A stretch of 64,000 nt of DNA from Chitinophagaceae bacterium IBVUCB2 (GCA_002127295.1 NFUV01000001.1:310001-374000), one strand, 5' to 3'. Numbered from the stretch's first letter, positions 8,590-18,065 are shown. Program-made: numbers and translations. Notes: generated from the letters alone by a model not told the origin.

Positions 8590-9990
8590 ATGTTTATCCC
8601 AAAAAGGCAATGGCTTCTTCTGGCCTTAACTTATTTTATTACTATAGCTGTAAATTCCCAGCCACGCAAAACAGCTACAACTGAGCAGGAAATTCTTAAA
8701 ATTTATGAGGCCCAATTAAAATCAGTCTACCAGGCACGGGGTATGTCGGATAATGAAATTGAAAAATATTTGGCCGGAGGTAAAGAAGGGACTGCCACAC
8801 TAACCGATTTTTCATTTGAACTACGCCAGCTTTATTCTTACACAATGGCACCAAAATTAGCTGTACTATTTTATCTTTTCAATAAGGACACACTCTATCG
8901 TTACTTCATAACTCCCGGCGCTATACTTGAAAAAAAGAAAATTGCCATTAAAAAAGCCGTCCTGGAGAAACTAAATATAGATGTATATAATTCTCTTGAT
9001 ATTTATAGACAGTCAACAAGCAGGGCTCCCCGTATAAGAGGATTAAAGCCCACAGTAAAAAAGCCCCCTGGTGGAATAAGTTTTGAAGAAGCTATACAAA
9101 AAGCCACTTCGATATTGCTACCTGAAAGTTTTGATGAACGATATGAGCACTTAATTGTGATTCCTGCTTTTTCTATCGGCGCATTTCCTTTTCAATTATT
9201 ACAACCGTATAAAGACAGCAGTTATTTAATCGACAAATGCAGTTTCAGCATTGCGCCGAGTTTACTCGACCTTGTGGCCATTCGAAAAAGAATGATCAAT
9301 AAACTAAAGGAAACAAGCGGCGTAAACCTTGTTGAATATGAAAAAATACCATTTACACTGGAAAAACCATTGTTTATTTCTAACCCTTCTTATCCTGTCA
9401 CTAACAAATATTTTTTTCCTGATTTGCCGGGTGCAAAAAAGGAAATAGCAGGTAATATTCCTTTTGCTAAAGAATATACCTTGCTGGAAGGAAAGAATGC
9501 TACCAAAGCAAATGTGCTTAATAAGATCAGGCATGCTGATGTTGCATATTTTGCCACACATGGCATGTCAAGTGATATAAATCCATTGGATAATAATTTG
9601 CTGGTATTGGCAGGTGAAAAAGACCCTTTTCTTACAGCCCGAAACATCATGTCGTTAAGAGACACTAATTATACTGACCAATATAGTTTTCCCAAGTTAA
9701 TAGTATTATCTGCGTGTCAAACAGGGTTGGGAAAATCAATGGAAGCGGGTATTACTGCCGGCCTTGCCCGGTCATTTTTAGTGGCGGGTGCCAACCAGGT
9801 TATTATGAGTTTATGGAATGTAGATGACAATGCAACTGCTTACTTGATGAATAGATTTATATTTCATCTTCAAAATAACAACTCCTACTGCCCTTCTGAA
9901 CCATTAAGACTTGCACAATTGGAAACAAGAAAAAAATTTAAACATCCTTCACAATGGGCCAGTTTTTCTGTATTTGGAGTTAACTATTGA
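8590..9990 (+). CDS. Exported CHAT-domain (caspase-like) peptidase
   Basis: 466 residues with an N-terminal hydrophobic signal (about residues 8-24). The middle is helical without clear TPRs. The C-terminal half is a CHAT domain: IPAFSIGAFPFQLL, VAYFATHGM with His324, and IVLSACQTGLGKSMEAG with Cys376, the expected His/Cys dyad, followed by LARSFLVAGANQVIMSLWNVDD. CHAT peptidases belong to the caspase clan. Most carry long TPR arrays; this one does not. The signal points to the periplasm or membrane, where its target is unknown. It lies between the CvpA-CAP gene and a small unknown gene. Confidence 0.85.
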   Translation: MFIPKRQWLLLALTYFITIAVNSQPRKTATTEQEILKIYEAQLKSVYQARGMSDNEIEKYLAGGKEGTATLTDFSFELRQLYSYTMAPKLAVLFYLFNKDTLYRYFITPGAILEKKKIAIKKAVLEKLNIDVYNSLDIYRQSTSRAPRIRGLKPTVKKPPGGISFEEAIQKATSILLPESFDERYEHLIVIPAFSIGAFPFQLLQPYKDSSYLIDKCSFSIAPSLLDLVAIRKRMINKLKETSGVNLVEYEKIPFTLEKPLFISNPSYPVTNKYFFPDLPGAKKEIAGNIPFAKEYTLLEGKNATKANVLNKIRHADVAYFATHGMSSDINPLDNNLLVLAGEKDPFLTARNIMSLRDTNYTDQYSFPKLIVLSACQTGLGKSMEAGITAGLARSFLVAGANQVIMSLWNVDDNATAYLMNRFIFHLQNNNSYCPSEPLRLAQLETRKKFKHPSQWASFSVFGVNY

Positions 9991-10067
9991 TTTTTTAAAA
10001 GCTATATTCTTTTCCACATAAATTCCATTTGGCACAGTTTTTTGCTTACTGTATACAAATCAACTGT

Positions 10068-10271
10068 ATGACCCGCTACTACTCGGCCAATGCCGCAAAA
10101 AAACTGGCACTTAAATTTATTCTGGACAATATCGATTACAAGAAAAAGTGTCTCTATCTACAAGAAATTATTGCAATGGGGAAAGAAGATCATCTTTGGT
10201 TACAGGCGTTGACATCATTTTTTGATACCCCAATGAAGACAAATTCATTTCGGTTACTAAGTAAGAATTAA
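10068..10271 (+). CDS. Small hypothetical protein
   Basis: 67 residues from ATG at 10068 (MTRYYSANAAKKLALK). The frame is open further upstream to 10029, but that extension reads like translated leader. The product is rich in Lys and Leu with probable helices and no signal peptide. I recognise no family. It sits 77 bases after the CHAT gene and 91 before the response regulator, all on one strand. It could be a short regulator or chance coding. Confidence 0.4.
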   Translation: MTRYYSANAAKKLALKFILDNIDYKKKCLYLQEIIAMGKEDHLWLQALTSFFDTPMKTNSFRLLSKN

Positions 10272-10362
10272 TTCAACTTTTTACACTTCAACATACATCT
10301 ATTTTAGGTTTTCCCTTTTGTTTCCAGAATTGATGGCTTATTTTACAATACAATAAGCAAGA

Positions 10363-11040
10363 ATGAAAATTTTGGTAATAGAAGATGAACCCGCCATGAG
10401 GGAAACTATGGTGCAATCGCTGCAACAAGAACAATATGTTGTTGAATTCGCTGCCGATTTTTATTCCGCTCAAGAAAAGATTGGCATATATGAATACGAT
10501 TGCATACTTCTGGATATCGGCCTTCCGGGTGGCAATGGACTTACGCTGTTGAAAGAATTAAAAAAAGAAAATAAAGCTGAAGCCGTCATCATAGTATCTG
10601 CAAAAAATTCTTTGGAAGATAAAGTAAAAGGTCTTGACCTAGGTGCAGATGATTACCTGGCCAAACCTTTTCATCTTGCAGAGTTGCATGCAAGAGTAAA
10701 ATCTGTTTTAAGAAGAAAAAAATTAGATGGGAACAGTTTAATTAGTATCAATAATTTAAAAATTGATACAGGGCTAAGAACTGTATGGGTTGATGAAAAA
10801 GATTTGCCACTTAACCGGAAAGAATACGATGTCCTGCTCTATCTCATTACTAATAAAAACCGACTGGTCAATAAATCTGCTTTGGCAGAACATGTGTGGG
10901 GTGATTATATTGATGAGGCCAATAGCTTTGATTTTATCTACTCACAGATAAAAAACTTGCGAAAAAAATTAAAGGATAGTGAGGCCGCAATTGAAATCCA
11001 GGCGATCTATGGAGTAGGTTATAAATTAACCGGCGAATGA
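10363..11040 (+). CDS. OmpR-family response regulator
   Basis: 225 residues. The receiver domain (1-115) has the acidic pair in VIEDEP, phospho-acceptor Asp51 in LLDIGLPGGNG, Ser79 in IIVSAK and Lys101 in YLAKPFH. The C-terminal winged helix (about 125-225) shows LNRKEYDVLLYLITNKN and VWGDY...VYGVGYKL-like ends (AIYGVGYKL). It is a DNA-binding transcription factor. It overlaps the following histidine kinase by four bases (ATGA), which indicates translational coupling and a cognate pair. Confidence 0.95.
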   Translation: MKILVIEDEPAMRETMVQSLQQEQYVVEFAADFYSAQEKIGIYEYDCILLDIGLPGGNGLTLLKELKKENKAEAVIIVSAKNSLEDKVKGLDLGADDYLAKPFHLAELHARVKSVLRRKKLDGNSLISINNLKIDTGLRTVWVDEKDLPLNRKEYDVLLYLITNKNRLVNKSALAEHVWGDYIDEANSFDFIYSQIKNLRKKLKDSEAAIEIQAIYGVGYKLTGE

Positions 11041-12299
11041 AATTACTTAACTATACATCTGCCTATTTTGCCGGTATTTTATTGGTTATTATTTCCATCT
11101 GGGCGGTAGTTTTCTATTTTGTAATGCTGGATGAAATATATGACAGTATTGACGATGGTCTTGACAACCAAAAAGGGTTGGTTATAGAAAAATCAACGAT
11201 TGATTCGACGGTGCTTTTCAAAAACAATTTTGACGAAAGCGATTATTCTATACGGGAAATACCTGCTGCATTAGCCATAAACTCCCAGGATGAATATATT
11301 GACACTATGATGTATATGCAGAATGAGAAAAGTGAAGAGCCGGTAAGGTTATTAAAAACTGTTTTCCTGCAAAATGGCAAGTACTATCGTTTACTTGTAG
11401 CAACATCCATGGTGGAAGAAGATGACCTGACCGCACAACTGTTTTACTCCATATTGTGGTTATATATTGGCTTGGTCAGCACCATAATAATCTTTAATAA
11501 TTTTCTGCTTAAAAGAGTATGGAGCCCCTTTAACCATTTATTGAAACAATTAAAAAAGTTCAGACTGGAAAAACCACAGCCTATTACTATTACCAAAACA
11601 AATATTGATGAGTTTAGATTGCTAAATGAAACCATACAAAAGCTATTGCAACAGAATATAGATACTTACACCAGTCAAAAACAATTTATTGAAAATGCAT
11701 CCCATGAACTACAAACACCACTAGCAATTAGCATTAACAAATTAGAAGCATTGGCTGAAACAGGTGATTTACAGGAAAAACAATTAAAGCTTGTAGCTGA
11801 TGCTTTGGATAACCTGGAGCGGCTTACAAGATTGAATAAATCATTATTACTTCTTTCTAAAATTGAGAACAAACAATTTAGTGATGTAAAGAGGGTTAAT
11901 ATTAATCAGCTGGTGAAAAAAGTGGTAGCAGATTTTGAAGATCAATCCGTTTACAATAATATTAGTATAACCATTGATGAAAAAGATAATTGCTTACAGC
12001 ACATGAATGAAGACCTGGCGGTTATAATGATAATTAATCTCGTAAAAAATGCAATCCAGCACAACTTGCCTGGGGGTATGATACATATAACTATCACCAA
12101 CCACTCACTTTCGGTTGAAAATTCAGGCAAGGGCACAGCGCTGGATACTGAGAAAATATTCAATCGTTTCCATTCGGAGGAGCCCTCTCAGGTTTCTACA
12201 GGATTAGGACTTGCCATTGTAAAAGCAATTACCGTATTGTATAATTTTAAATCCTCTTACCATTTCAACCAAAAGCATATTATATCTATTCACTTTTAA
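11037..12299 (+). CDS. Membrane sensor histidine kinase
   Basis: 420 residues. Transmembrane helices at about 9-30 and 136-157 enclose a periplasmic sensor of about 105 residues with no recognised domain. The H-box is FIENASHELQTPLA with His223. The N-box is NLVKNAIQHN (Asn338), and the G-box is STGLGLAIVKA (388-396). The C-terminus is slightly short after the G-box but complete. It is the partner of the overlapping OmpR-type regulator. The stimulus is unknown. The two genes downstream encode an exported PepSY-like protein and a membrane-anchored SdiA-regulated-type protein, possible targets or accessories. Confidence 0.93.
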   Translation: MKLLNYTSAYFAGILLVIISIWAVVFYFVMLDEIYDSIDDGLDNQKGLVIEKSTIDSTVLFKNNFDESDYSIREIPAALAINSQDEYIDTMMYMQNEKSEEPVRLLKTVFLQNGKYYRLLVATSMVEEDDLTAQLFYSILWLYIGLVSTIIIFNNFLLKRVWSPFNHLLKQLKKFRLEKPQPITITKTNIDEFRLLNETIQKLLQQNIDTYTSQKQFIENASHELQTPLAISINKLEALAETGDLQEKQLKLVADALDNLERLTRLNKSLLLLSKIENKQFSDVKRVNINQLVKKVVADFEDQSVYNNISITIDEKDNCLQHMNEDLAVIMIINLVKNAIQHNLPGGMIHITITNHSLSVENSGKGTALDTEKIFNRFHSEEPSQVSTGLGLAIVKAITVLYNFKSSYHFNQKHIISIHF

Positions 12300-12419
12300 G
12301 TTTTAACATACCTCTGTAACTATCTAATACGATTTTAATCCCCCAACCTTTTTATTCCCATTTCTTTCCCGATTTGTATTTGAGCTTTGTATAATAATTA
12401 GTCATCCTAAAATTAATAT

Positions 12420-12881
12420 ATGAGGCTTACACTTCTTTTCGCTGTTGCAATTTCAACTTGCCTTCTCTCCTGCAGTCAGGATATACCTGCCAGTAAAGTA
12501 CCGTCTGTAGTGCTAAATACTGTTCAATTAAAATTTCCCGGTTCTACTTCAATCGAATGGGAGAAAAAAAAGAGTCAGTATGAAGCAGAATTTAATATTG
12601 ATAGTACAGAGCATAACGTATTTATAAATGAAAACGGAGAAGTCATATGGTATAAAACTAAAATTAAAGAAACTGTACTGCCGCCACAAATAATCTCAGC
12701 AATTACCAGGGAGCAACAAGGTTACACAATAGATGAAATTGAAAAAATCAGTACAGGTGACTCCACTTATTACCTGGTAGAAGTCGAATTAAAAGGCAAA
12801 AAAGATAAAGAATTGCTGTATGCTTCTGATGGAACAAGTATTCAAAATATTGAATTATTGAAATTATTTAATGTTAAATAA
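12420..12881 (+). CDS. PepSY-like lipoprotein (DUF2874-type)
   Basis: 153 residues with a lipoprotein signal; the lipobox is LLSC, giving a lipidated Cys at about residue 18. The rest resembles the putative beta-lactamase-inhibitor-like PepSY proteins of Bacteroidota: IPASKVPSVVLNTVQLKFPGSTSIEWEKK followed by two similar beta-rich halves (YEAEFNIDSTEHNVFINENGEVIWY and YLVEVELKGKKDKELLYASDG). Such proteins are often found beside two-component systems. It follows the kinase by 120 bases and precedes the SdiA-regulated-type gene by 11 bases. Confidence 0.75.
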   Translation: MRLTLLFAVAISTCLLSCSQDIPASKVPSVVLNTVQLKFPGSTSIEWEKKKSQYEAEFNIDSTEHNVFINENGEVIWYKTKIKETVLPPQIISAITREQQGYTIDEIEKISTGDSTYYLVEVELKGKKDKELLYASDGTSIQNIELLKLFNVK

Positions 12882-12892
12882 AAACTACACGT

Positions 12893-13885
12893 ATGGAACC
12901 GATACATGATTTTGGCAAAGAAGCCATGGAAAGAGAGGAACTAAGAATTCAAAAAAGAAAAAAAATGAAAAAAATATTTAGATCGGTCTTGTTGCTATTG
13001 CTTGCTTCCAGTATAATTTTTTTATGGAGTGATATTAAAAATGTAGTTGCATCTTCCTCAAAAAAGGAAAAGGCTAAATCCGGAAAGAAAGTTACCGAGC
13101 AGGCTGAAATAACAGAACCGGCATCTGCAGGTATTATTATTGCAAAAAAGTGGGATCTGCCAAAGGCGCTAACCGAAGTATCTGGTCTTGCCAATATTGA
13201 TGATATGCGTTTTGCCTGTGTTCAGGATGAACAAGGAACTGTCTTCATATATAACACTGCTTCTGAAACCATAGAGAAAGAAATATCTTTTGCCGGCCCG
13301 GGAGATTATGAAGGAATTACTCTTGTAAATGAAACGGCATGGGTAGTTCGGGCTGACGGCCATTTATATGAGATCGATAATATAAAGGCTACTAAGCCTG
13401 CCGTGAAAGAATATAGCACACACCTTACAATTGATCATAATATTGAGGGACTTTGTTATGATAAAAAGAATAATCGTTTATTAGTAGCCATAAAAGATGC
13501 AGAGCCCTCCAGCCCAGACTACAAAGGCATTTATGCTTTTGATTTAGCTACCCGTATAATGGCAAAGGAGCCTGTTTTTAAAATAGATTTATTAAATCCA
13601 ATTTTCAACAACGGTACTTCAAAGAAGAATAAAGGTGGGGGAATAATGCCTTCGTCAATTGGCATTCACCCTGTTACTGGCGATATGTATGTAACGGATG
13701 GCAGAAAGGCAAAATTGCTAATAATGGATTCAGCTGGCAATATTAAAAAACTTTATCAGTTAAACAGCAATGAATTTGCACAGGCGGAAGGAATTACATT
13801 TAAACCAGATGGCAAAATGTTTATTTCTAATGAGGGTCCAAAAAAACCTGCTAACATTTTACATGTTGAAATTGCAGTAGAATGA
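12893..13885 (+). CDS. Membrane-anchored SdiA-regulated/esterase-like beta-propeller protein
   Basis: 330 residues. A basic N-terminus is followed by one transmembrane helix (about 29-46) and a Lys-rich linker. The exported domain (from about 85) reads ALTEVSGLANIDDMRFACVQDEQGTVFIYN, GDYEGITLVNETAWVV, NIEGLCYDKKNNRLLVAIKD and IHPVTGDMYVTDGRKAKLL, which fits the SdiA-regulated family (six-bladed propeller, related to phytase-like esterases). Enzyme activity is unproven for the family. It is probably co-transcribed with the PepSY-like lipoprotein and ends before a strong shared terminator. Confidence 0.75.
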   Translation: MEPIHDFGKEAMEREELRIQKRKKMKKIFRSVLLLLLASSIIFLWSDIKNVVASSSKKEKAKSGKKVTEQAEITEPASAGIIIAKKWDLPKALTEVSGLANIDDMRFACVQDEQGTVFIYNTASETIEKEISFAGPGDYEGITLVNETAWVVRADGHLYEIDNIKATKPAVKEYSTHLTIDHNIEGLCYDKKNNRLLVAIKDAEPSSPDYKGIYAFDLATRIMAKEPVFKIDLLNPIFNNGTSKKNKGGGIMPSSIGIHPVTGDMYVTDGRKAKLLIMDSAGNIKKLYQLNSNEFAQAEGITFKPDGKMFISNEGPKKPANILHVEIAVE

Positions 13886-13932
13886 TTTCATAAATGATGC
13901 CCTGCCCTATAGCTGCTTTAATGACAAGAAAA

Positions 13933-13968
13933 AAATAAAGCCCCGTTATTATAACGGGGCTTTATTTT
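13933..13968. terminator. Bidirectional terminator between convergent genes
   Basis: Long stem AAATAAAGCCCCGTTAT / ATAACGGGGCTTTATTT with T-rich flanks on both strands. It serves the SdiA-regulated-type gene on plus and the exported hypothetical on minus. Confidence 0.85.
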
Positions 13969-13977
13969 AATTATTTC

Positions 13978-14685
13978 TTAATAGCTGTTGTAGTATTCAA
14001 CCAATTTAATCGCTTCCTCCTTTTTGTGGCAACGAAGACCATTTAAATAAGAATAGTCGGTCATTTTTTTATCGTTTCCAAAAACATCCAAAATCATTGA
14101 ACATTTTTTTGTGCCTTTATACATGTTTTTTACAGAGACAGAATAAAAATAAACTTCCTTATCAACATCAAATTGCATTTTGGGTTCTCCATTAAAAACT
14201 TTTACATCGGTTTTTCTGGCAGTGAATTTTTCTAGCAATCTTACTTTCGATCCATCTACCAACACTCTAAAGAATACATCTTTATTGGGTGTAAAGCCTG
14301 AAATAAAAATGTTGCCATTGTAAGGAGAAGCCGGGTCTTTAATCTCTATTTCACGTACCTTGGACAATAACATTCTTTCCTTTCCTTCTCCATCTCTAAA
14401 ATGTATTTTATTATCGTACACATTTACTCTAACTGTTACATTTTCATACACTCTATTATTATCTAGCCTGATTCGGGCTTTCATCCATTCCTCTGTTATA
14501 AACGGTGAACCATCAGCATTTTTAAACTCATTTTGCACCACTCTGCTGTAACCACCGCTGGCAACATACTCCTCCTGAAAATCTCCGGTTGTAATAGGTA
14601 ATGAATCGTTTAAATCGGTATTGCTTTGTGCATTCAATGACATCAGTACTCCAAAGACATATAAAACGGTTAATAAAATTCTCAT
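13978..14685 (-). CDS. Exported hypothetical protein
   Basis: 235 residues with a signal peptide (about 1-19, ending LNAQ). The mature part has alternating beta strands (RIRLDNNRVYENVTVRVNVYDNKIHFRD, KVREIEIKD, NGNIFISGFTPNKDVFFRVLVDGSKVRLLEKF). I recognise no family with confidence. Proteins of this general shape are common in Bacteroidota as outer-membrane or periplasmic factors. It is monocistronic, with 287 bases of AT-rich DNA upstream. Confidence 0.6.
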   Translation of the reverse strand: MRILLTVLYVFGVLMSLNAQSNTDLNDSLPITTGDFQEEYVASGGYSRVVQNEFKNADGSPFITEEWMKARIRLDNNRVYENVTVRVNVYDNKIHFRDGEGKERMLLSKVREIEIKDPASPYNGNIFISGFTPNKDVFFRVLVDGSKVRLLEKFTARKTDVKVFNGEPKMQFDVDKEVYFYSVSVKNMYKGTKKCSMILDVFGNDKKMTDYSYLNGLRCHKKEEAIKLVEYYNSY

Positions 14686-14972
14686 GATTAATTTAAAATG
14701 CTTTTATGAAATAATGAGAACAAATATAATATGAAATAGAATTATCCCTTGCACCTTTATTGTATTAATAGCAAGAAACTCAACAAATTATTAACAAAAG
14801 ATCGAAATGATATTATTTAATAATGCTATGTTTATCAAATTATCCTAAAAATTGGCTTACTCCACACATTAAAAAGTATACTATTTGCAGATTGAGCCAG
14901 TTTGGAGCAGAAATTGTCTCATAATTACACTTATTGTATTTTTATGTCTTACAACACCTTAAACACTTATTA
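14686..14972. other. AT-rich divergent intergenic region
   Basis: 287 bases between two divergent genes. It is very AT-rich. A TACTATTTG sequence at 14879-14887 resembles a -7 box with one extra base; no clear -33 partner is seen. No RNA gene or repeat is apparent. Confidence 0.4.
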
Positions 14973-16631
14973 ATGAAAATGAAGATTTTTTGTACAGCCG
15001 TATTTATAACGCTGTTGATTAGCTGCAACAGCAATAAAGAGGTTACCCCCACCGAAGGAGAAGTTGAAAATGTAGATGCCCTTTCGGATGCCAAATCGAT
15101 AGCCAAGAAAATTACCGATCGGGATTACAGTGTCACTAAAGAAAATGCTTATAACGATATGTTCCTCGATAGTATGGCAATGGAACGATATATAGTCAAC
15201 AGGGAATTGGCCGATAAAAAGATTGCTAACCGTATTCGAAGTTTTTATAATGCCCGTAATTATCAATATGCCTGGTTTTCAACAACAGGGCTAACGGAAC
15301 AAAGCCGTTTTTTCTGGAATCAATACGACTATGCAGTTACACATTTAAAAGATACTACCATTGCCAACAGCAGTTTTTACAAACAGGCGGAGCGGTATCT
15401 TAATATGGAAAAAATGACTGCCAACACGAGTGACAGCCTGATCAGGGATACTGAATTCGGATTTACCGAACATTTTATCAGGTTTATCAACAGCACTTAT
15501 GAAAAGGGTTATGTAAAAAGAAAAGAACAGGAAAAATTTGTACCCATTAAAAAGGTTGATCCCCTAATAATGGCAGATTCTTTATTGAATAAAAAACATA
15601 AGGACGAAAAATACTATGAAGATGTAAACGAAATGTATGCTGCTCTAAAAAAAGAGTTGCAGTTATACTACACCCTGGCCAAATCAGGGGGTTGGCCAGT
15701 AATTACAGCGAAAGCACCGATAAAAATTGGTGCCACAGATCCGTCAATCTCCCTTATTAAAAAAAGACTGCAACAAACTTTGGATATGCCGGGAGCAGAT
15801 ACCAGTGCTGTTTTTACTGATACATTAGAGCTGGCAGTCAAGAAATTTCAACAGCGGCATGGTTATAAACAAGATGGAATCATCTCTGCCAGCATTTTAA
15901 AGGATATGAATGTTCCTGCCCGCCAACGGTTAATGGAAATACTATTAAATATGGACAGAATGAGATGGATGCCACAAAAACCAAAGGGCAACCTTATCAT
16001 TGTTAATCTTCCTGAGTTTATGCTGCATGTGTATGATGGGGATAAAAAATTATTTGACATGGTCGTAGTCGTGGGCAAAGTGGGTAACAATACCATGATG
16101 TTTAATGGTGACCTGAATCAAATTTATTTTAGCCCTTACTGGAATGTGCCGCAAAGCATTATTAAAGAGGAAATATTGCCTGCCATTGCAAAAAATCCCA
16201 ATTACCTGGAGAATAAAAATATGGAAAGGGTTGGCGGAGGCATTCGCCAGAAACCAGGTCCTGGTAATGCATTGGGAAAAGTAAAGTTTATTTTCCCTAA
16301 TAGCTTCAATATGTATTTTCATGATACACCTTCTAAAAGTTTGTTTGGGCAAGATAAAAGAGCTTTCAGCCATGGCTGTATAAGATTGAAAGAGCCACAA
16401 AAGATGGCAGAATGGTTATTAAGAAATGATCCGAAATGGCCTACAGAAAAGATCGTGGAGGCTATGAACCAGACAACAGAAAAAGGGGTTAAGTTGAAAG
16501 ATCCGGTACCGGTATTTGTTATTTATTATACAGCTTGGGTGGATAATACTGGTCAGTTGAATTTCAGAGATGATGTCTATAAACATGATAGCGAATTGAT
16601 AGCAAAAATGTTTACTACTTCTTCTAAATAA
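14973..16631 (+). CDS. L,D-transpeptidase lipoprotein (YcbB-type)
   Basis: 552 residues from the ATG at 14973; upstream in-frame ATG at 14934 adds 13 residues that do not fit a signal. The N-terminus (MKMKIFCTAVFITLLISCNS) is a lipoprotein signal. A long helical region is followed by a peptidoglycan-binding domain (AVKKFQQRHGYKQDGIIS) and a YkuD catalytic domain ending in FSHGCIRL, the nucleophilic Cys at residue 469. YcbB-type enzymes make 3-3 cross-links in peptidoglycan from the periplasmic side. It is followed by its own terminator. Confidence 0.92.
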   Translation: MKMKIFCTAVFITLLISCNSNKEVTPTEGEVENVDALSDAKSIAKKITDRDYSVTKENAYNDMFLDSMAMERYIVNRELADKKIANRIRSFYNARNYQYAWFSTTGLTEQSRFFWNQYDYAVTHLKDTTIANSSFYKQAERYLNMEKMTANTSDSLIRDTEFGFTEHFIRFINSTYEKGYVKRKEQEKFVPIKKVDPLIMADSLLNKKHKDEKYYEDVNEMYAALKKELQLYYTLAKSGGWPVITAKAPIKIGATDPSISLIKKRLQQTLDMPGADTSAVFTDTLELAVKKFQQRHGYKQDGIISASILKDMNVPARQRLMEILLNMDRMRWMPQKPKGNLIIVNLPEFMLHVYDGDKKLFDMVVVVGKVGNNTMMFNGDLNQIYFSPYWNVPQSIIKEEILPAIAKNPNYLENKNMERVGGGIRQKPGPGNALGKVKFIFPNSFNMYFHDTPSKSLFGQDKRAFSHGCIRLKEPQKMAEWLLRNDPKWPTEKIVEAMNQTTEKGVKLKDPVPVFVIYYTAWVDNTGQLNFRDDVYKHDSELIAKMFTTSSK

Positions 16632-16649
16632 AGAGCAGCCCTTATTATT

Positions 16650-16680
16650 AAAAAGCCCGGTATTAACCCGGGCTTTTTAA
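16650..16680 (+). terminator. Terminator of the L,D-transpeptidase gene
   Basis: Stem AAAAAGCCCGG / CCGGGCTTTTT with a short loop (TATTAA) and T-rich tail, 19 bases after the stop codon. Confidence 0.85.
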
Positions 16681-16823
16681 TAAATATATTATAGGATCGC
16701 CTATTCCTCCCCTATTCTCTGCCACTCATCCAAAAAATTATCTGTTTAGAAACCCAAAGCAGCAGTTTTAAAAGAATTAATGCCATATATATACCGGCTG
16801 TCCATTCCAAAATTATTTCTGGT

Positions 16824-17132
16824 ATGATCAGGTATATCATGTCTTTTAAAGTGCCACCCGACAAACAAATTGCAGTACAAAAAGTAATTGACACTTATTT
16901 TGGCGACCTCTATAAAAATGGGCCGGGTGGCATGCGTAGTCAATGTTATTCTGACAATAATGATGATTGCAGCTTTGTACACCTGAAGAGTTTTAAAAAA
17001 GAAGCTGTAGCCAACCAACATTTCAAATCACTTACTTTCAGAGAATATATACAACAACTATCGGCATTGTGTAACTGCTACCCCCGGTTTTCACGACTTC
17101 AGCAAGAGCAAACATTTGAGTCCATTTATTAA
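16824..17132 (+). CDS. Small ABM-like dimeric alpha/beta-barrel protein, putative
   Basis: 102 residues; ATG at 16839 (MSFKVPPDKQ) is an equally good start. It opens with a beta strand (RYIMSFKVPPDK) followed by an amphipathic helix (IAVQKVIDTYFGDLYKNGPG), then a strand (FVHLKSF) and a helix ending in REYIQQLSALC, a layout like dimeric alpha/beta-barrel (ABM) proteins. No catalytic residues can be named. It contains several cysteines (CYS, DDC, LCNC). It stands alone on its strand, upstream of the stress-protein pair. Confidence 0.55.
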   Translation: MIRYIMSFKVPPDKQIAVQKVIDTYFGDLYKNGPGGMRSQCYSDNNDDCSFVHLKSFKKEAVANQHFKSLTFREYIQQLSALCNCYPRFSRLQQEQTFESIY

Positions 17133-17250
17133 GAATTATGGCCTATCGGTATAACGGGGAAAACTTTTAAATTTTTCTTTCAAATCCTGTAAATTTAAGC
17201 CTCGTTAACTAACCCAGCCGGGGCAACCGGGCTATAAAAGAATTTGCAAT

Positions 17251-18036
17251 ATGCACAAAGTCATCATTCCTATTGACTTTTCTGAGACATCGTTGAATGC
17301 TGCCCGCTTTACAGCGCAGATGCTTGCGGGTAAAGAAAATGCAACAGCAATTATTTATAATAATTATGAATCGGAAGATGACCTGGATATTTGTCATAAT
17401 TACCAGGAAAGCCTTAAAAGAGAGTTTTACAGGGCCGGGGTTAAAAATGTAGAATGTGAGTATGAAATGGGTGGCGACCTGATTGAAAATATTACACGGC
17501 TTGCGCATACCATCCGTGCTACCATGATAGTGATGGGTATTACAGGAAAATCAGCTATTCGCCAGGCCATGTTTGGAAGTAATACATTAAAGCTGATTGA
17601 TAAGAACCTTTACCCGGTAATGATAATTCCCCCTGACGCTGTTTATAAAGGAATAAATAATGTGGCTTTTGCATCTGATTTTAAAAATGTAGAAGCCCAC
17701 ACTCCTGCCCCGCTGATCAGTTCCGTATTGAAAATTTTCAATCCCAAGCTGCATATCGTTAACGTAAACAAACAACACTATGTTTCGTTAACAGAAGAAA
17801 TGGAGATGGAGAAAAATAAACTGGCGGGTATGTTCGGCGACTTTACGACCGAGTTTTATTTTATCACCATGAATGACTTTTATGAAGCAATGGATAATTT
17901 TGTAAAAGATTATAATATTGATGTATTGATAACAGTGCCGAAACACCAGAGTAATTCTACATCGTTATTTAAAACCACACATACAAAACGTTTAGCCTAC
18001 CATAGCCATATTCCTATATTGGCAGCGCATGAATAA
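17251..18036 (+). CDS. Universal stress protein, two-domain (first of a tandem pair)
   Basis: 261 residues containing two USP folds. The N-terminal half starts VIIPIDFSETSLNAARF and carries the nucleotide-binding motif GITGKSAIRQAMFGSNT (G-x2-G-x9-GS), so it probably binds ATP. The C-terminal half (from about 140) lacks the glycine motif and ends in THTKRLAYHSHIPILAAHE. UspA-type proteins are cytoplasmic stress responders. It is closely similar along its whole length to the next gene, a clear tandem duplication. Confidence 0.9.
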   Translation: MHKVIIPIDFSETSLNAARFTAQMLAGKENATAIIYNNYESEDDLDICHNYQESLKREFYRAGVKNVECEYEMGGDLIENITRLAHTIRATMIVMGITGKSAIRQAMFGSNTLKLIDKNLYPVMIIPPDAVYKGINNVAFASDFKNVEAHTPAPLISSVLKIFNPKLHIVNVNKQHYVSLTEEMEMEKNKLAGMFGDFTTEFYFITMNDFYEAMDNFVKDYNIDVLITVPKHQSNSTSLFKTTHTKRLAYHSHIPILAAHE

Positions 18037-18065
18037 TACCAATAAATGACGTACTTAATGCACAA

